A DNA stretch of 64,000 nt. Source: Progne subis subis. Its lineage: Eukaryota; Chordata; Aves; Passeriformes; Hirundinidae. Shown one piece after another: positions 26,081 to 39,165 of the stretch. The notes under the pieces are model-generated. The model saw only the letters and a program-made list of their open reading frames with translations. It did not search any database and was not told the DNA's origin. Made by a program: the position numbers and the translations under genes. Where the stretch lies: contig JAKJHU010000014.1 in NCBI GenBank assembly GCA_022316685.1, forward strand, positions 4,459,001 to 4,523,000, in the 5' to 3' direction. The stretch's first letter is position 1, and every line of letters starts with the position of its first letter.

Positions 26081-28850
26081 GTAGTAGATTTAAGCAGAAA
26101 ACAGGTGCTAAAATAATATTAATAAAAAACCCCCCGAAAACAGTGAAAACATAGAGTGAAAACAATTCATCTAACTGACAGCCAGCATGATTTTCCTGGC
26201 AGAGCTCCGTCTATACGTTATTTTTCTTCCTTTTCTCTTTCTTACCCCAAACTTACTGCAAGGTTTTCACATTTACATGCTGCCATTGCAAAGTCACTAT
26301 TACAGCTTTTTTTCTATCGCATATTTTCAGTGATAATTCCAATGCTAAGAGAGATTTTCTCTTCTTCCTCCAATAGAGGAGCACTGCTGGGGGAGAAAGA
26401 GGCACATCCACGGCTTGTTAGTGGAAATCCTTCACAAAGTGGGACATCACAACAATCAGCAGGGGAGGCTCTGTGCCAGACCCTGGTGTGCTGATGAGGT
26501 AATTTTGACCAGGGATGCCCAAGGACAGGATTGTGTCTATCACTATTAGCGCTTTGATGTCGTTTTTATTATCACCATCATGTCAGTATTTCCATTACAA
26601 CTCCGTCACACAAATGCTTTAAAATGGAAAAGTCCTTTTAAGTATAGGCATTCATAAAAGTTCAGTGTTTGAATGCTTCTATAAAATAGAGAAGTTTTTG
26701 AGAAGCAACACTCCCTTAAGTCAATGCAGCTAATTTCAGAATAGGAAAGGAATTGAACAGTGCTTGTTTCTCTCACATACCATCCTGATTTTTAAACACT
26801 GAAATACAGAGGTGAAAAACATTTTCTAGTGCCACAGAGCACATACAGAACCCAAACAAAGAGCTGAAACGTTATAAAGTCTCTTTTAAATTTTTACATT
26901 TTATGCCAGGCAGAACAGCAGTCCTGCAATTACAACAGCAGAAATTCAGAAAGTAGAAGAATAACCCTTTCCAGACCACAGCCCAGCATCAGAGCACCTG
27001 TGATTTAACACATGGGAAGGGTGAGAATCTGGATTTCCCCTTGTGCTGAGCCCAGCTCAGGACAGCTGGGACTGGAAATTGCCCCAAGCATAAGCATTTA
27101 TATCAGCATCTCATGTTGGTAAACTGGGTTGTCTGCATGCAGTCCGACGGAGGTTTTTCCCATTTTCAGAAGTTATAGTTATCCCACAAATCATGTGATC
27201 TTCCCAGTTTACCCACCAATTATTGCCTATAAGATATTTTATTACAATCCAAACTATAAAACACTCAAGCAGAAAAAAATCTACCATTCTATATTACAGC
27301 ACCAGGGCAATAAGTGATGATAATTTGCAGCTAAAGATGAAACTACTACACATCCCAATTTAAGCTTAATTAAATGTAATCCTTTAACCATTTAACAGAT
27401 GTAGCCTGAGCTTACAAAAAAATCCCACAGCAGATTTACATTTTCTTGGGAGATGCATTTTGCAGATAATGTTCAGGTCGCTTTTAACATCAGCAAGTGC
27501 CCTTGTATGGACAGAGCTGGAGGTGCTCCTCTCAAATGATCCCAGTCCTGCCTTTTCTCTCTCCCTGCTAACCCCATACCTGCTAGAGCTGTAGTGACCA
27601 ATCACCTCTTCTCCAGCATCTTTTCCACTCCTTTTTCTGGGATGCTTTTTTGGCCTTTAACACTGCAACCTGATTTCATGACAAAGAACTGTAAATAGTT
27701 CATTTAAATCTTTCTGAGGTCCTCATATAATTCATGAACACCAATTTTTAATCATTTGGCTTTGACCCGTGGCACTTCACTGTAAGTATATGAACATTAT
27801 ATCAATACCTTCCACAAGGGTGCTGTGGAGCTCAGTTAATATGGAATTATGTCTTCAGCTGTATAGATGGACTGTGCTGAAAGAGAAGCACCATTTTTCC
27901 ATGTTATCAGCTCCTGAAATCAACACTGTACTGAAAAAATTAAAATTTCCTTTCCCACAGTAGGACATCCTCTCAGTAATCACCATGCTGTTGCTACAAA
28001 TTTCTTTCTGCCTTCCCTGTTGGTGCTGCTGGTTTGCCCTGGAATTTCTGAGCTCTCTCTATAGAAGGCAGAACCCCAGGAGAGTTCCCCCAGCATGTCC
28101 ATAGAAATAGAAATGTATATTGGGGACCATGTTATGTACACACAGCTGAGGTCAGAGAGGAAAGGTGGCTGCTGAGCTAGGCGGGCACATCTTGTCATAT
28201 TGCCCAGACACAGGCTGCTGTTCTGGCCTCTAAATTATGCCAAATGTAAATTAACTCTTATTACTGCCACATTCCACGAGCTCCCCGGTACCACCCATCA
28301 GAAAGGAACTATTTTATAGAGAATATCTTTAGTGTCTTTTCTTGATCTATTGTTGCCATGCATCTGTTATTCAGCTGTGTAAAGTAATTAAGGAATGATC
28401 TCATGGAAAGAAGAGAAGAGTTATCTCTTAGGAACGTGTATGTGCATACAAAAAAATCACTATCAAAAAGTACTTTAGTAAAAAGATTAGACCTGCTACC
28501 ATCCTATGTGGATTCTGCAGTTAATTGTAAATGCAGATTTTAAGAGGGGAACTACTGTGCACAGTAGACTTGTCTATTCAGAAGAATAAGTAGGTATTGG
28601 TTGTGAGATGACAGCAAGAATTCTAATTTCCGAATAAAACAGTGCTTGATTTTCCACAGAAAGTTTTTACTCTCAGCTTGCTTGCCACTGCTCTCCGCCT
28701 TGTAATAAAATCTCACCCTGTCTCAAGAGTTCAGGACAATGAACTACGAATAAAAACCATTTTATTGTTATTGTTGTTGTTTCAAGAATTATTTTTAAAA
28801 CCAAGCAAGGAATGTGAATTGGACAAGTGTGCACATACCAGGGCTGGTTC
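26081..28850. other. Non-coding DNA, nothing recognised
   Basis: AT-rich with short overlapping open frames. The homopolymeric AAAAACCCCCCG at 26124-26135 is low complexity. No gene or repeat family was recognised. Confidence 0.5.
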
Positions 28851-28851
28851 A

Positions 28852-28867
28852 TGTGTGTGTGTGTGTG
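28852..28867. repeat. (TG)8 dinucleotide repeat
   Basis: Eight TG units inside a 185-codon plus-strand open frame (28642-29199), where they encode a Val-Cys run. The presence of a microsatellite inside the frame argues that the frame is fortuitous. Confidence 0.85.
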
Positions 28868-28979
28868 CAACGCCATGGGCTGTCTCGGGAGAGACTCTTC
28901 AATCACTAAAAGCTTCATTTTTAAGCCAACAATTCTCCACTTTAACCATCTGCAACAAAGTAACTGTCGTTCTGTTTAT

Positions 28980-29330
28980 CTTTTTCCTCCTTTCAAGCTT
29001 TGCTTCACATTTATTAAAAGATCCTTTGAAGCAGAGACTTGCTTGGGTGAAGTCTGTTATTAAACAAGCCGAAATTGCTGCTTTCATTGTGGCACTTAAT
29101 TGGGATGTTGTGTGTCAGGAGCCATTAGGAGCGCTTGGTAATGCCATGTTGTGCCATACGGGAAGGCTAAAGCTTGGAGATGACTTTTGGGATGCTTGAT
29201 TTTTGTATCAGTGGAGGCTGGTATGAAAAATGAGGTGAATCTGAGCTCCAGGGACCGAAGGCGAAGGTTGAGAAACTCTTCGATGGTCCCCGGTGCCTGA
29301 CGAGGTCTGTGGGGTTTAAAAAGTGTGTCC
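28980..29330. promoter_or_regulatory. Candidate conserved non-coding element with local CpGs and hairpin
   Basis: Repeat-free sequence with an unusual number of CpGs for this window (GAGCGC near 29128, ACGGGA near 29159, then ACCGAAGGCGAAG, CTTCGATGG, CCCCGG and TGACGAG between 29253 and 29303). A potential hairpin pairs GGACC with GGTCC and CGAAG with CTTCG (29252-29289). The left part lies in a 185-codon open frame that is not protein-like. CpG retention suggests constraint or protection from methylation; this is inference. Confidence 0.28.
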
Positions 29331-32300
29331 TGTTAGTCACAGACTTAATTGTGTATTTGGCAGGTGCAACCAGGTATTTAATATTGTTTCTCCCTAGAGG
29401 ATCAACTTAAATTATTGTGTTAGGCCCAAGAACTTTCCTGTGGCAGAAAGTGATAGGAAAAACTGCAAGGAACATGCAGAAGGTGCTGGAAAGAAGATTT
29501 AAATTTAAGATTTCCATGATGCAACAACAATGGGAGTAAGTTTACAGCTGCTGTGGATATTAGGAGGATGTTAAAGAGCTAGGGATATATGATTTATGTA
29601 TGTTTTTATCATTAACATTATTAAAAATATTCAGCATAGTCTTTTAAAAAAGTATTATCATCCTTGTCTTCTGAATAGAGTCTCAGATTTATGGGGGGTT
29701 TGACACTGAAGATTTTAAATACTTTTTATGACTAATTAAAATGAATTCTATTCCCAGACAACATACTGGGCTATAAGGATCATGGTTTAGAAGCTCATTC
29801 TATCTTTCAAATTAAAATTCATTAATTGAAAATAAACAGAATGTTCAGAACTTGTTTGTATTGCAACTTTTATTTCCTGCAGAAAATATCTTCATTTTCC
29901 CCCTCTCAGTTATTTCTGACTTAATTAATAAACTGCTTCAAAAATAAACTAGTTTTGCTAGGTGTAATAGTCTGGATGTCAGGGTTGGGTTATGTCTCCC
30001 TCTTTAAGAATAATAGCTGCAGGCTGGATTGCATTTTTAGTGCAGCTCTTCGATGGATCCCTCCATCTCTGCCTCTGATTCCTGCAGCAGGTTTTTACAA
30101 CTGAAGCTCCATTACATTCATAAACCATTGCCTGACCTTCTAGCTGATAGATTTTAGGCCAGAGCTTGCTCGAACTCACAGCAGAGCATCTAAAAATAAT
30201 TTTACCTTCAACGTTGCGGCGCTCTTTGTAAATCCTCTTATGCGGCGAGAAACAACAATTTTTGGAATGTTGGCTGTATTTTCCTCTTTCTGCATGAAGT
30301 TTTACCAATTCTAAAAGGTGATTGCTATGAAATAGTGAGCAGCCAGACTGGCATGTAACGAGGTGCAGAACCTTATTGCAAAATACACTGTCGGTATCAG
30401 TGCAGAGACTCATGAAACTTTCAGCCTACTATACTGAACTGACATAGCGAGTTGTGTGCAAAATTAAAACAATTTTTTTACAGCAAAAAGGCTAGAAACA
30501 GCACCTAGGGTAAATATTGCCTCTGCCCAAGGAAAATCAGCTCTGGTAAAAGCAATTCAAAGTATATTCACGGTGTCATGGTTGTCTATAGGTTTATAGG
30601 CAGACAAGTATAGCAGAGCAGGGATGCAAAAATGACAATGCTGAGGCTTCTTAGAGACCCCAGCAAAGCATAAAGTCAGGCTGGAACTGAAACTTCGGTG
30701 CTGGCAAGATTATAATGTTTATAATATCAGTAATTTTTAGCATGGTCAGTTTGGGGCAACATATTACAAGGTCAGAATTTGCAGCAGAGAAAGCCTCTAT
30801 AATTAATTATTTTTCTGCCCCACTTTTATGATCACAATCATGCCTTTTCCTTTTCCTTTTTTTCTTTGGCTGACATGTGAAATAAAATATTTTCAATAGA
30901 GGTTATTTTTGATTGGCAACTTTTTAACTACCCCACAGGAAAAAGCAGGCATCGTTTCAGAGTCTCTGGAACTTCCCAGCTGCAACGGCAATGCACAAAT
31001 CATCAAAGGCCAAACAGAAACAACAGAAAAAAATGAAGCTGTAGGAGCTGTTCAAAGAGTAAAAAAACCCAAAAACCTAGAGGTTGCCCAAGGCTTTAGC
31101 ACTGCCCACCAGTAAATACAGGGAAAACACAGCAGAAGAAAATGATTTCTGCAAGGTAGATGCTTTTGCTGGGGGCATCTTGGAAAAACTAAAGACAAGC
31201 CTTTTCTCAGCTGGAAATTTACTCTAGGCTCCTGTCCAGTACATGAAGCCAAACTCCAGGAGAAGCAAGCAGAAAATGCAGTCTTCCTAACTAAAGGTCT
31301 TTGTCTGTCTGTTTGCTTATTTAATGGACATTCTTCTGGAGGAATTAAGGGCTTCTGCAATTCTCATGTTGACTGGGGTACATCCTGAAATTTTTCTGAC
31401 ACCGCTGCCTCCATCAGTCAGGGGAGGAGGAAGGTGTATTTGTGCAAATGAACTGGCAGCTTCCCAGGTGAAATCGCTCCAGTGGGAGGAGGGGAAACAT
31501 CTCTTTCTTCTTTTCTGAGAGAGCTATAAAGGTACTGCCATTTCTTTTAATAGATTTGCCCTTTGAATCTTGTATTTGCAGCCAAGAGCTCAAAAAGCAG
31601 AGTATGAAGAGGGAGACAATGGAGAAAAAAGTAGAGCTGACTAAATAATAGGGAGTAAAAATGAAGGAAAAGGGAAAGAATGGAGGGAATCTAGACAGCT
31701 AATAACAAAAGCAATTCAAAACATCCAGGAAATACTGCTGTCATAAGAAAAAAACAGATGCTTTTACCAACCGTATGGATAAAATTGAGACAAAAAGAAG
31801 AGATGTAGGAGGAAATGGTATTGCTTTAGTTCTCTGACTGTTATCAGGTTGTTTTCTGGTTTTTGTATTTATATGTGTGTGAGCCTGTATGTGTAAATAC
31901 ATTTAAGAATTGTGGCTTCAGTCAGTTCTAATTCAAACTCAAGCACCTTCCTAAGGGAAGTGCATCCCTGCACCATCCCCAAGGAATGCATTGAACAGAT
32001 CTTACTTCACAAAGTAATCATTCAACACTTTCCTCCCTTCAACACTCTCAAAGCATTATCTTGTGCATTCATCATTAAATCTGCCTCTCCATGTCTGCAG
32101 AATTGTTCCAGTATAACTTATTTTTTTTTAACATTTAATCTTCCAAATGCACCCTCAAGAATTACTCCTGCAGAAGCACCGCTCAGCAATAGCTGCTGTG
32201 TCCCTACCAAACCACCCCAGAATCATTTGAAAAGTTACATCTGTGCTGCTGAAACTGGGGGAAACAAAAGCAGACAGGTTTTCTGCATTTCGTGTGAGCT

Positions 32301-33756
32301 TGGCAACGACTCGCAAAGTAAATAAATAGTTTCAAAGATTTGTTTTGTTGTATTATCTCCATCGTTAAAAAAAATCCCCCAAGCTCTTCTGTCATTGCAG
32401 GAATAAGAGAGGAAGGACTGCAAGACACACAACTGTTATCATCATCTGCTTCAGTGAAACCAATATCAATTAATTTAGTTCATTAGTTCTTAAAGGCCCT
32501 CCAAATTGAATTTTGTTAAAGAAAGTGAATTTCCTCTGTTTGACTCTATTCACATCAAATCACAAGTTTTCTAAAAGCTTTCTAAGCCGTTAAGAATTTG
32601 GAATATTTCCCTTTCCACAGTGAACATCCTACTTAATTAAGCAATCAAGAAAAATAAATCCCTTTGCTTATGTGGAATTCAGAAAATGAAAATTGAAAGC
32701 AAGCTGATTTTCAGCTGTTAAAACATTAAAAACCACACATGCAGAGAACCAAACACAAATCCTTGCCATGATCATACACCTGCATTTGGGATTTGAACAG
32801 AAGCTGCAGTAAGAACCATTTTTCCCTCAAAATGAACACACTGGAAGATTTCTCATATTGAGGGTGAAACATAAAGGCTTCAACACTTTCCCAGGTGTAC
32901 AAAAAAGGATTGTACAGGAAACAATATAGAAAAAGAAAATAATTGAGAAACATTTTGAATAGCTTTCATAACCACAGATTATCTAGATCCATGGAGATAT
33001 CTCTGCCCTCCTGCCACATGAGCAGTCGTTCTGGAATGTGGAGGAGAAAATAGTCCAGGCAAAAATAAAAGCCACCATTCTGCTCTGAAATATATGCATA
33101 CAACTCTCAAAAAATTGTAACAGACTGCAAATGAAAGCAAATGAAAGGATGCTTAAAAGCATAGGATAAAGATATGTGCTTTTTGGATTCAGAAAATGAA
33201 GTCAGGCTCCTATTCATGGTAAGAAAAATGTAGATTAGAATCCTCTAAAAGCCTGTCATTGCATGATACGTACCTTCACACATATACATACATAATAGAC
33301 ATCAGCTGAAAGTGTTGCCCTTGGGCCTGGGTTCATCACTTGGTATTTTATTCTGTACAATGCTATCTGGACGCTTTAGCTGGGGAAAAAAATGTGGTTT
33401 CATCCATGGATGGGTCACTGACCTTAGAATTGAAAGATTTATCAGGGTATGTTTGCATGACAAAATACAGCACTACACAAAAATATACAAGCTGTAAATG
33501 TGACATCTCCAAAATGGAAAAGGATTTAACTGAATTAGCACAGTCTTCTGATCAGCCTCCTCTGCCCTGCTGTTCAGCAAAGCTACTTAACTCAGACAGA
33601 GCTGTACTAACACAGTTATACTTGTCCTGGTTTCTGTGCCAGCCCAGCAGGACTCTCACTGAATTCAACTCTAAAGGAATTTACATGATGCTTTCCCAAA
33701 AGGACAAAGCTCCCCAAACCTCTTAAATTTAACCTAAATAAGATCTGTAACTGTAA
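29331..33756. other. AT-rich non-coding DNA, nothing recognised
   Basis: Includes a 144-codon minus-strand open frame (29979-30413) and a 137-codon plus-strand frame (31912-32325). Neither has a recognisable domain and neither is flanked by clear splice or start context. No interspersed repeat was recognised. Confidence 0.5.
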
Positions 33757-33764
33757 AAGTAAGA

Positions 33765-33812
33765 AGAAAAAAAAACCAAAAAAACAAAAAAAACATACCA
33801 AAACAAAACAAC
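33765..33812. repeat. A/C-rich low-complexity tract
   Basis: A runs interrupted by CC or C (AAAAACCAAAAAAACAAAAA, CCAAAACAAAACAACAAAG) with very few T or G on this strand. It is simple sequence of the same kind as the tracts near 46.8 and 50.7 kb. Confidence 0.8.
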
Positions 33813-36498
33813 AAAGTCAAAATATTTTACTTATTACCGTGGTTCCTGAGAAGGAACTGGGGCCAATAAACTTTTCACATCCTCACTATGGCAGTGGTGG
33901 AAATATATAGGACACATGCACAGCACCAGCACATCCCAAAAACACCCAGACTCCCAAACGGCAGCAACAGAGCAGTTAGTGAGACCTGCAAGGACAAGGA
34001 CTCAGGGGAAAGTGAGGGGGCTCTCTGCAGCCAGAAGCTCCTCTGGAAACATAACACACAGGAAAATGAAAAATAAGTTCGTAAAAAGAGCAAGAGGAAC
34101 ATTAATTTTGGTCTAAATGAGGTCTTGAGAACAGAATATATCCAGGACAATGGAATGTGGAAAGACAAACTCCCCGTGAGATGCCTGAGAAATGAAGGAG
34201 CACCACTGGAATTTCCTCTTCATGAACACAACTTCAGCCTGGCCAACACCACTGAAACTCGCCTGGAAGAACATAATTGCAAAAGTGATGTTAAAATAAG
34301 TCTTTAGAGAGGGCTGTGGGACAACAGGGAGGTGTAATAATATCCTTTGTCAAGTAATTCTGTGATTGTAGTAACTAATGAAGCTTGGGCTCTCAGAGAG
34401 CTTCCTGTAAATGACTGGTGTCATCTAAGATAAAATCAGCTGGGCTGAACGCTTTTTCCCAGGTCACCATTTATAAAAAAACCTACTCCTCGGGGACACT
34501 TTGGCATCCCATTAAATAGGCATTCCTATACTCCTTCTTGGGCAATAGTTTTCCTAGCTAATATGAGCCCAAATTACAGAAAACTGATTGTTTTGAGACT
34601 GCCACTTTTGTGCCAAACCTATCTGGAAAGAGTCCAGAGAAGGAGACAGTCAGAGATCACATAACACTGTGTGATCCCACTGTATTTTTCCATGGGAGAA
34701 CTGTTTTTAAAAAACTTTCTGTTTGACTAATGGACCCTAAATAAGAGATACACAAGATCTGAAAAGCTCGTGGGTGCACATTACGCTGAACAAACAACAA
34801 GGTCCCTGTTATCATCTGCTACACAGCATCGAAACCCTCAGGAGATGCGAGGAAGGGGTACAAAAACACCTGACTGTGATATGCACAGAGACATTTGTAC
34901 AAGCATGGGAGAGATACACCTGAGAGGTCACGGTCTGGGAATCCCCACTGCTGGAAATAAAGTGGAACTTTGGGAGCTGCAGAAGAAGGTCTCCTACCTC
35001 AAAAATATGTATTAGGGCTGTAGTGGCAGGTTAGAGTCCTAGGGAAAAGATATTTGAAAGGTTAACATCCCCTTCCTTCATTTCCTTTCTTTCTCAACCT
35101 GAACCCCATTCAGACCTTTCTGGAAAAGATTACTGCTCCTGAGTAAGGGCAATTTGCCTGGCCTTTTTTGTTAAAATGACTAATTGCATAAAGATGAAAA
35201 ATATTATCGATCAAATCACTTAGGAGGAAGAGCTAAGCAGGGGAAGAAAATAAAGAGAATATCTTAGTAGATGCTCAAGTCAAATGGAAAATTATGAATT
35301 ATAATTTTGAACTGCTTAAGAGCATTTTCCTCTACGCTCAAAATAAGACACCAAGAATGGCAAAACTCAACTTTCTAAAAACTGATGACAAACCCAAAAC
35401 AATGTGTTTCAAAGCAAAAGTCATTACAGCTATTTAGGGCATGTAAAAGGATATTATCACAGCAAATGTGGGGAAAAGGGATAAACAGCAATAGATATAA
35501 AATATCAGTAGGGCCTCAAGGAAACTAGTGATAGAAACCAAATAATATATAATCCAGGGCTGGCAGATTTGATTAAGATGGGAGAAAATTATGAAATATG
35601 TGAGGGAGGAAGAGTTTCTTAAAATTGGTCTAAATATTTAGAGCAGTTACCATAATAAGGATGAAAATGCAAAATAACTCAAGTATTTTTTTTTTTTCCT
35701 CATTTTGAACCAACTTGCTGTTGCCCTGTAGGAGCATGATGGAAAAATATCTATTCCAGCATAAACAAAGCAGAAATTTAGTTGGAAATTTTTCATACAG
35801 GAGGTCTAAAATCATCACCCCTGAACCTCAGTGGGCCATATGTTTTAAATATATTATCAAAATATTTTAAATACATTTTGGATATTGAGAAGATTCAGCA
35901 CAACTAGTAAAAAGTTAAAATTGTGCTAATGCTAGTGTAGAAGAAGTACAGAGAAACATTTGTATTTAACTTCTCTACACTACTTTTAGAGGAATTAAAT
36001 TTGGTTTCTAAAGTATTGACATATTATACAGCTAGAGTACCACAAGAGATTTTTATTAATAAAGTGGAAGGATTCAAAACACAGCGCAATAAATATTTTA
36101 GATTAGTTGCAAGCTGGCTGCCTTCTTGAAACTGGAATTTCAAGAACTGGAAACTGGAATTGAAAAAGGAACCCCCAAGCCTCGTTAAGACTCCAATTGC
36201 ACTGGGCTGTGGCAATCCATGGACATCAGGAATAAAATGATAAAATTCTGACATGCCAGCAGCCAGAGTGAGCACTGAGAGCTTCCCACACTGGGATGTT
36301 TGCAGAGTCCTCAGGTGTGAAGTGGAAAGTCTAAAAAGCCCAGTCAGGACTCTCCTTCAGGCTTGCTGCTGTTCTTCCATTCAAACCATAATCTGCTGGC
36401 AGGAGAGTAGATCATCTTTTCATGAGCTACCACATACTTTATTAGTAGTGTGGTTTCCTAAAAGCTCTTTGTTATATTTCAATTTAGTCAAGAAAGTA

Positions 36499-36499
<1 letters not shown>
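33813..36499. other. Non-coding DNA, nothing recognised
   Basis: Short open frames only. A T run lies at about 35687-35698. No repeat family or gene was recognised. Confidence 0.5.

Positions 36500-36534
<35 letters not shown>
36500..36534 (+). repeat. Poly(A) run, 35 bp
   Basis: Uninterrupted A35 followed by GAAAATC. The sequence upstream is not a recognised retroelement, so this is recorded as a mononucleotide repeat and not as a retrocopy tail. Confidence 0.85.
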
Positions 36535-36536
<2 letters not shown>

Positions 36537-39095
36537 AAATCTCTCTGAAAAAGCAGGATGAGCCTGCAACCAGAGACCAGAATTTACTTTAATAGTATGC
36601 TGTAGAGTACCACAATCTAATAAAGGTTACGAAGGAAGCCCAGGTATCATAAAGCAGTTCCACTGACTTGGAATATTGCAGAATATTGCACCTGCTGATT
36701 TTTCTATTTTCGCCACACCTAGACTACATCTATATTTTTGAAGGGAGGGGGGATGATGAAATATTTAAACAGTAAGCAGCTTGAAGACCACCTATTTGTT
36801 TGCTAAAATTTAACACATGCTGCAGTAAAAGGCCAAAGTCCTGGGAGCAAGCTGCAGGGCTATCAGGGGCACAAGGAGCTGCCTTGGCACATGCCCTGCA
36901 ACCACAACAGCTCACCCTGAGCATTTGGGAGCTGTGCACCAAGAGCCACCGCCTCCGAGCCTCAGGGAGCTCATGGGCTCTGGGCACATTTTGGAGAAGG
37001 ACAAAAATAGGATAGAAAGAGCTTTTTGTCTTTAGGAATGGATCTGAGCCGGAATAAAGAATGAAATTACCAAAGGAACACCCCTGACTTATTTGTAATA
37101 TTATATAAAGATGAAGAGTTGTGTCCCTGTTTGGAAGAGTGGTTCTCAACTTTCTGTGAGCAGAATACTTTTTCTTTTTTCGTATTGGCAGTTGCCATAA
37201 ATATTTTATACCATCTTAGGAGAAAAAAAACCCAGAGGTCAGACATTCTAAAAAAGTTTTTAAACTCTTGCTTCTGGGTAAGGCCATTACATGAGATATA
37301 TTTGTGGCAAGAGCAAAGTAAATGAGACAGAAATGAACTCCAATCTTCTGTACTTACTCTGTGGCCTCAGTCACTAACTGTGGCTAAATGGACTGTACCA
37401 GTGAACCTGGTACACTCATTCAAAATATCAATGTCTCGGGTATGAGAACCAGGGATTTGAAAATTGGAGTACTCTTAACCCTTCAAAAGTTGCTAGATCT
37501 TTTCCACCGAATCTCCCTGGCTGTAAGTGGGGAGAAATGTTCAGTTTCAAATATAACCAATCAATTAATCTGGGTATGATATTAGTCTACATTAATTTAA
37601 TTAACTACAATTTACCTAAGTGTTTCTAGGCAGAGAGATGCAGGCAGGAACCTGTTCTCATTTAACAGAGAAAGCACACAAAGCCTTTGAAGCTATATTC
37701 TCAAATTGCTCCTGCAATCCATCATTGCAAGAGATTGCTTTGACTGGGGAGGAACTAATTTACACTGAAAAGTGCAAACATGCACATAAACACTGGAAAA
37801 CAGTGATTTACAAAGTTTTGTAGAAATAAAAACCTCAGCAAAAGAGATGATAAGACTGGATTTAAAGGCATACCCTGGACCTCTGTCTATGAAATGACCC
37901 CAAGAAGATTTCTGGGCCTTCCTCTGCAAATAAATTTGGGCTTTATGAACCATTAATAAAATCAGAAAGATCCTGTTAGGATACTGGAAAAGTGAGACAA
38001 ATCTCTTCGTTTGAACAAGGTGTACAGGATAGAGTTTATCCTTATCCAATGCGGTAAGATACAAGCAGTTTCCTCACTAACTTAATAAAAAGATGAACTC
38101 TTTAAAGGAAATAGCACATATCCAAGTCAAGGGAGAGCAAAGCCACCAGGAAATATTAGAACAACAAAACACCTAATAAAGAACATATAGAAATAAAAAC
38201 AAATCTGAAAATTCTTTTCTTAATTTATTAGAATAATTTGTATTTTCTATAATGAATTTTTATTTATATGTTTAAAGCCATGCATATAGAGATGAGATAG
38301 TGAAAGGAGCAGCTAATTAAAACAGAACATTGTGTTATGAATATTATTATCAAGAAATTGTAGCATAAAAGGTTAAAAAATGGAAAATGAAATCTAAAAA
38401 GACACAGAAAGCCCTAATTCTCAATCTTAATTAAAATGTATGTCTTAATTCAGAAAAGTATGCAAAGAACTCCTTTATTCATAAAAAAAATCTGACAAAA
38501 ATTATGAAGTACAACAAATTTCTTATTCTGATGGATCATTAGAGGAGATGGAAATGGAGCAGGGAAATTTGTAATAAAGATTAGAGTTTCTGTTTCAAAT
38601 GACCACATGCTCCACAGCAGAATTTGGGGACCCCAAAGAACCCTGATGATTTCTGACTTCTTTGAAAGGCATGGTGCCAAATACCCAACAAAGAGAAACT
38701 CTCACAGTTCAATTGTCAGAAATGTGCAGCCTTTCTCTGGGGAATATTCTTGACCCTGGCAATGTCACCTTGTTCCCATCAAGTCCCACCCCACCTCTGC
38801 CCTGTGTTCAAACCTCACCGGGGCATCGGTGGCTCGATGCAGAGACAAAGTTGAATATTCCCACGTACACAGTGACAACACTAAGCAGAAGAGGGGGAGT
38901 AAAATAATTAAAACATTAACTAGATTGAAAATTAAATGGCACGGATCAGTTGGGTAGCTCTGCGTTGGCTTATTGGGTGTTGATAGGTTACCTCAATTAT
39001 TTGCAATTTCTCCTGCAGAGGCGTTAAGCGCCCTGGTGAGCCTGTGCTCCGTGTACAGACCTGCTCCAAATGACTCAGACTAAAAGGACAACACA
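36535..39095. other. Non-coding DNA; GC-richer patch near 36.8-37.0 kb
   Basis: A 139-codon minus-strand open frame (36730-37149) and a 71-codon plus-strand frame overlap in the GC-richer patch, which suggests composition and not coding. No gene or repeat family was recognised. Confidence 0.5.
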
Positions 39096-39165
39096 TGGGA
39101 AACGACACAGAGCCATAAAGAGGTTAATGGACTTAACCAAGGTTACAAGATGAGATAATAGGAGG
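39096..39165 (-). mobile_element. Probable ancient MIR-type SINE relic (core region)
   Basis: Reads as the reverse complement of a MIR core. GGGAAAC, ACACAGAG, AAGAGGTTAA, ACTTAACCAAGGTTAC and a degenerate AGATGAGATAATAGGAGGGA follow in the order expected from the MIR pattern (GGAAAC, CACAGAG, GAGGTTAAG, ACTTGCCCAAGGTCACAC, AGCTAGTAAG). MIR predates amniotes and survives in birds as rare, very diverged fragments. The tRNA-like head is not visible. The inner GGTTAA-TGGAC-TTAACC (39122-39138) is an inverted repeat. Confidence 0.5.

Noticed and set aside
28642..29199. 185-codon plus-strand open frame with hydrophobic stretches
   Set aside because: It contains a (TG)8 microsatellite and a Leu run from a TTATTG-type simple stretch, and resembles no protein. 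The region is better described as possible non-coding constrained sequence.
29979..30413. 144-codon minus-strand open frame
   Set aside because: No recognisable motif, and no splice or promoter context.
36730..37149. 139-codon minus-strand open frame
   Set aside because: GC-richer patch with overlapping frames on both strands, and no motif.
37136..37165. GTGGTTCTCAACTTTC resembling a hAT/Charlie terminal inverted repeat
   Set aside because: No matching opposite terminus or target-site duplication is visible nearby, and a short match is not enough.
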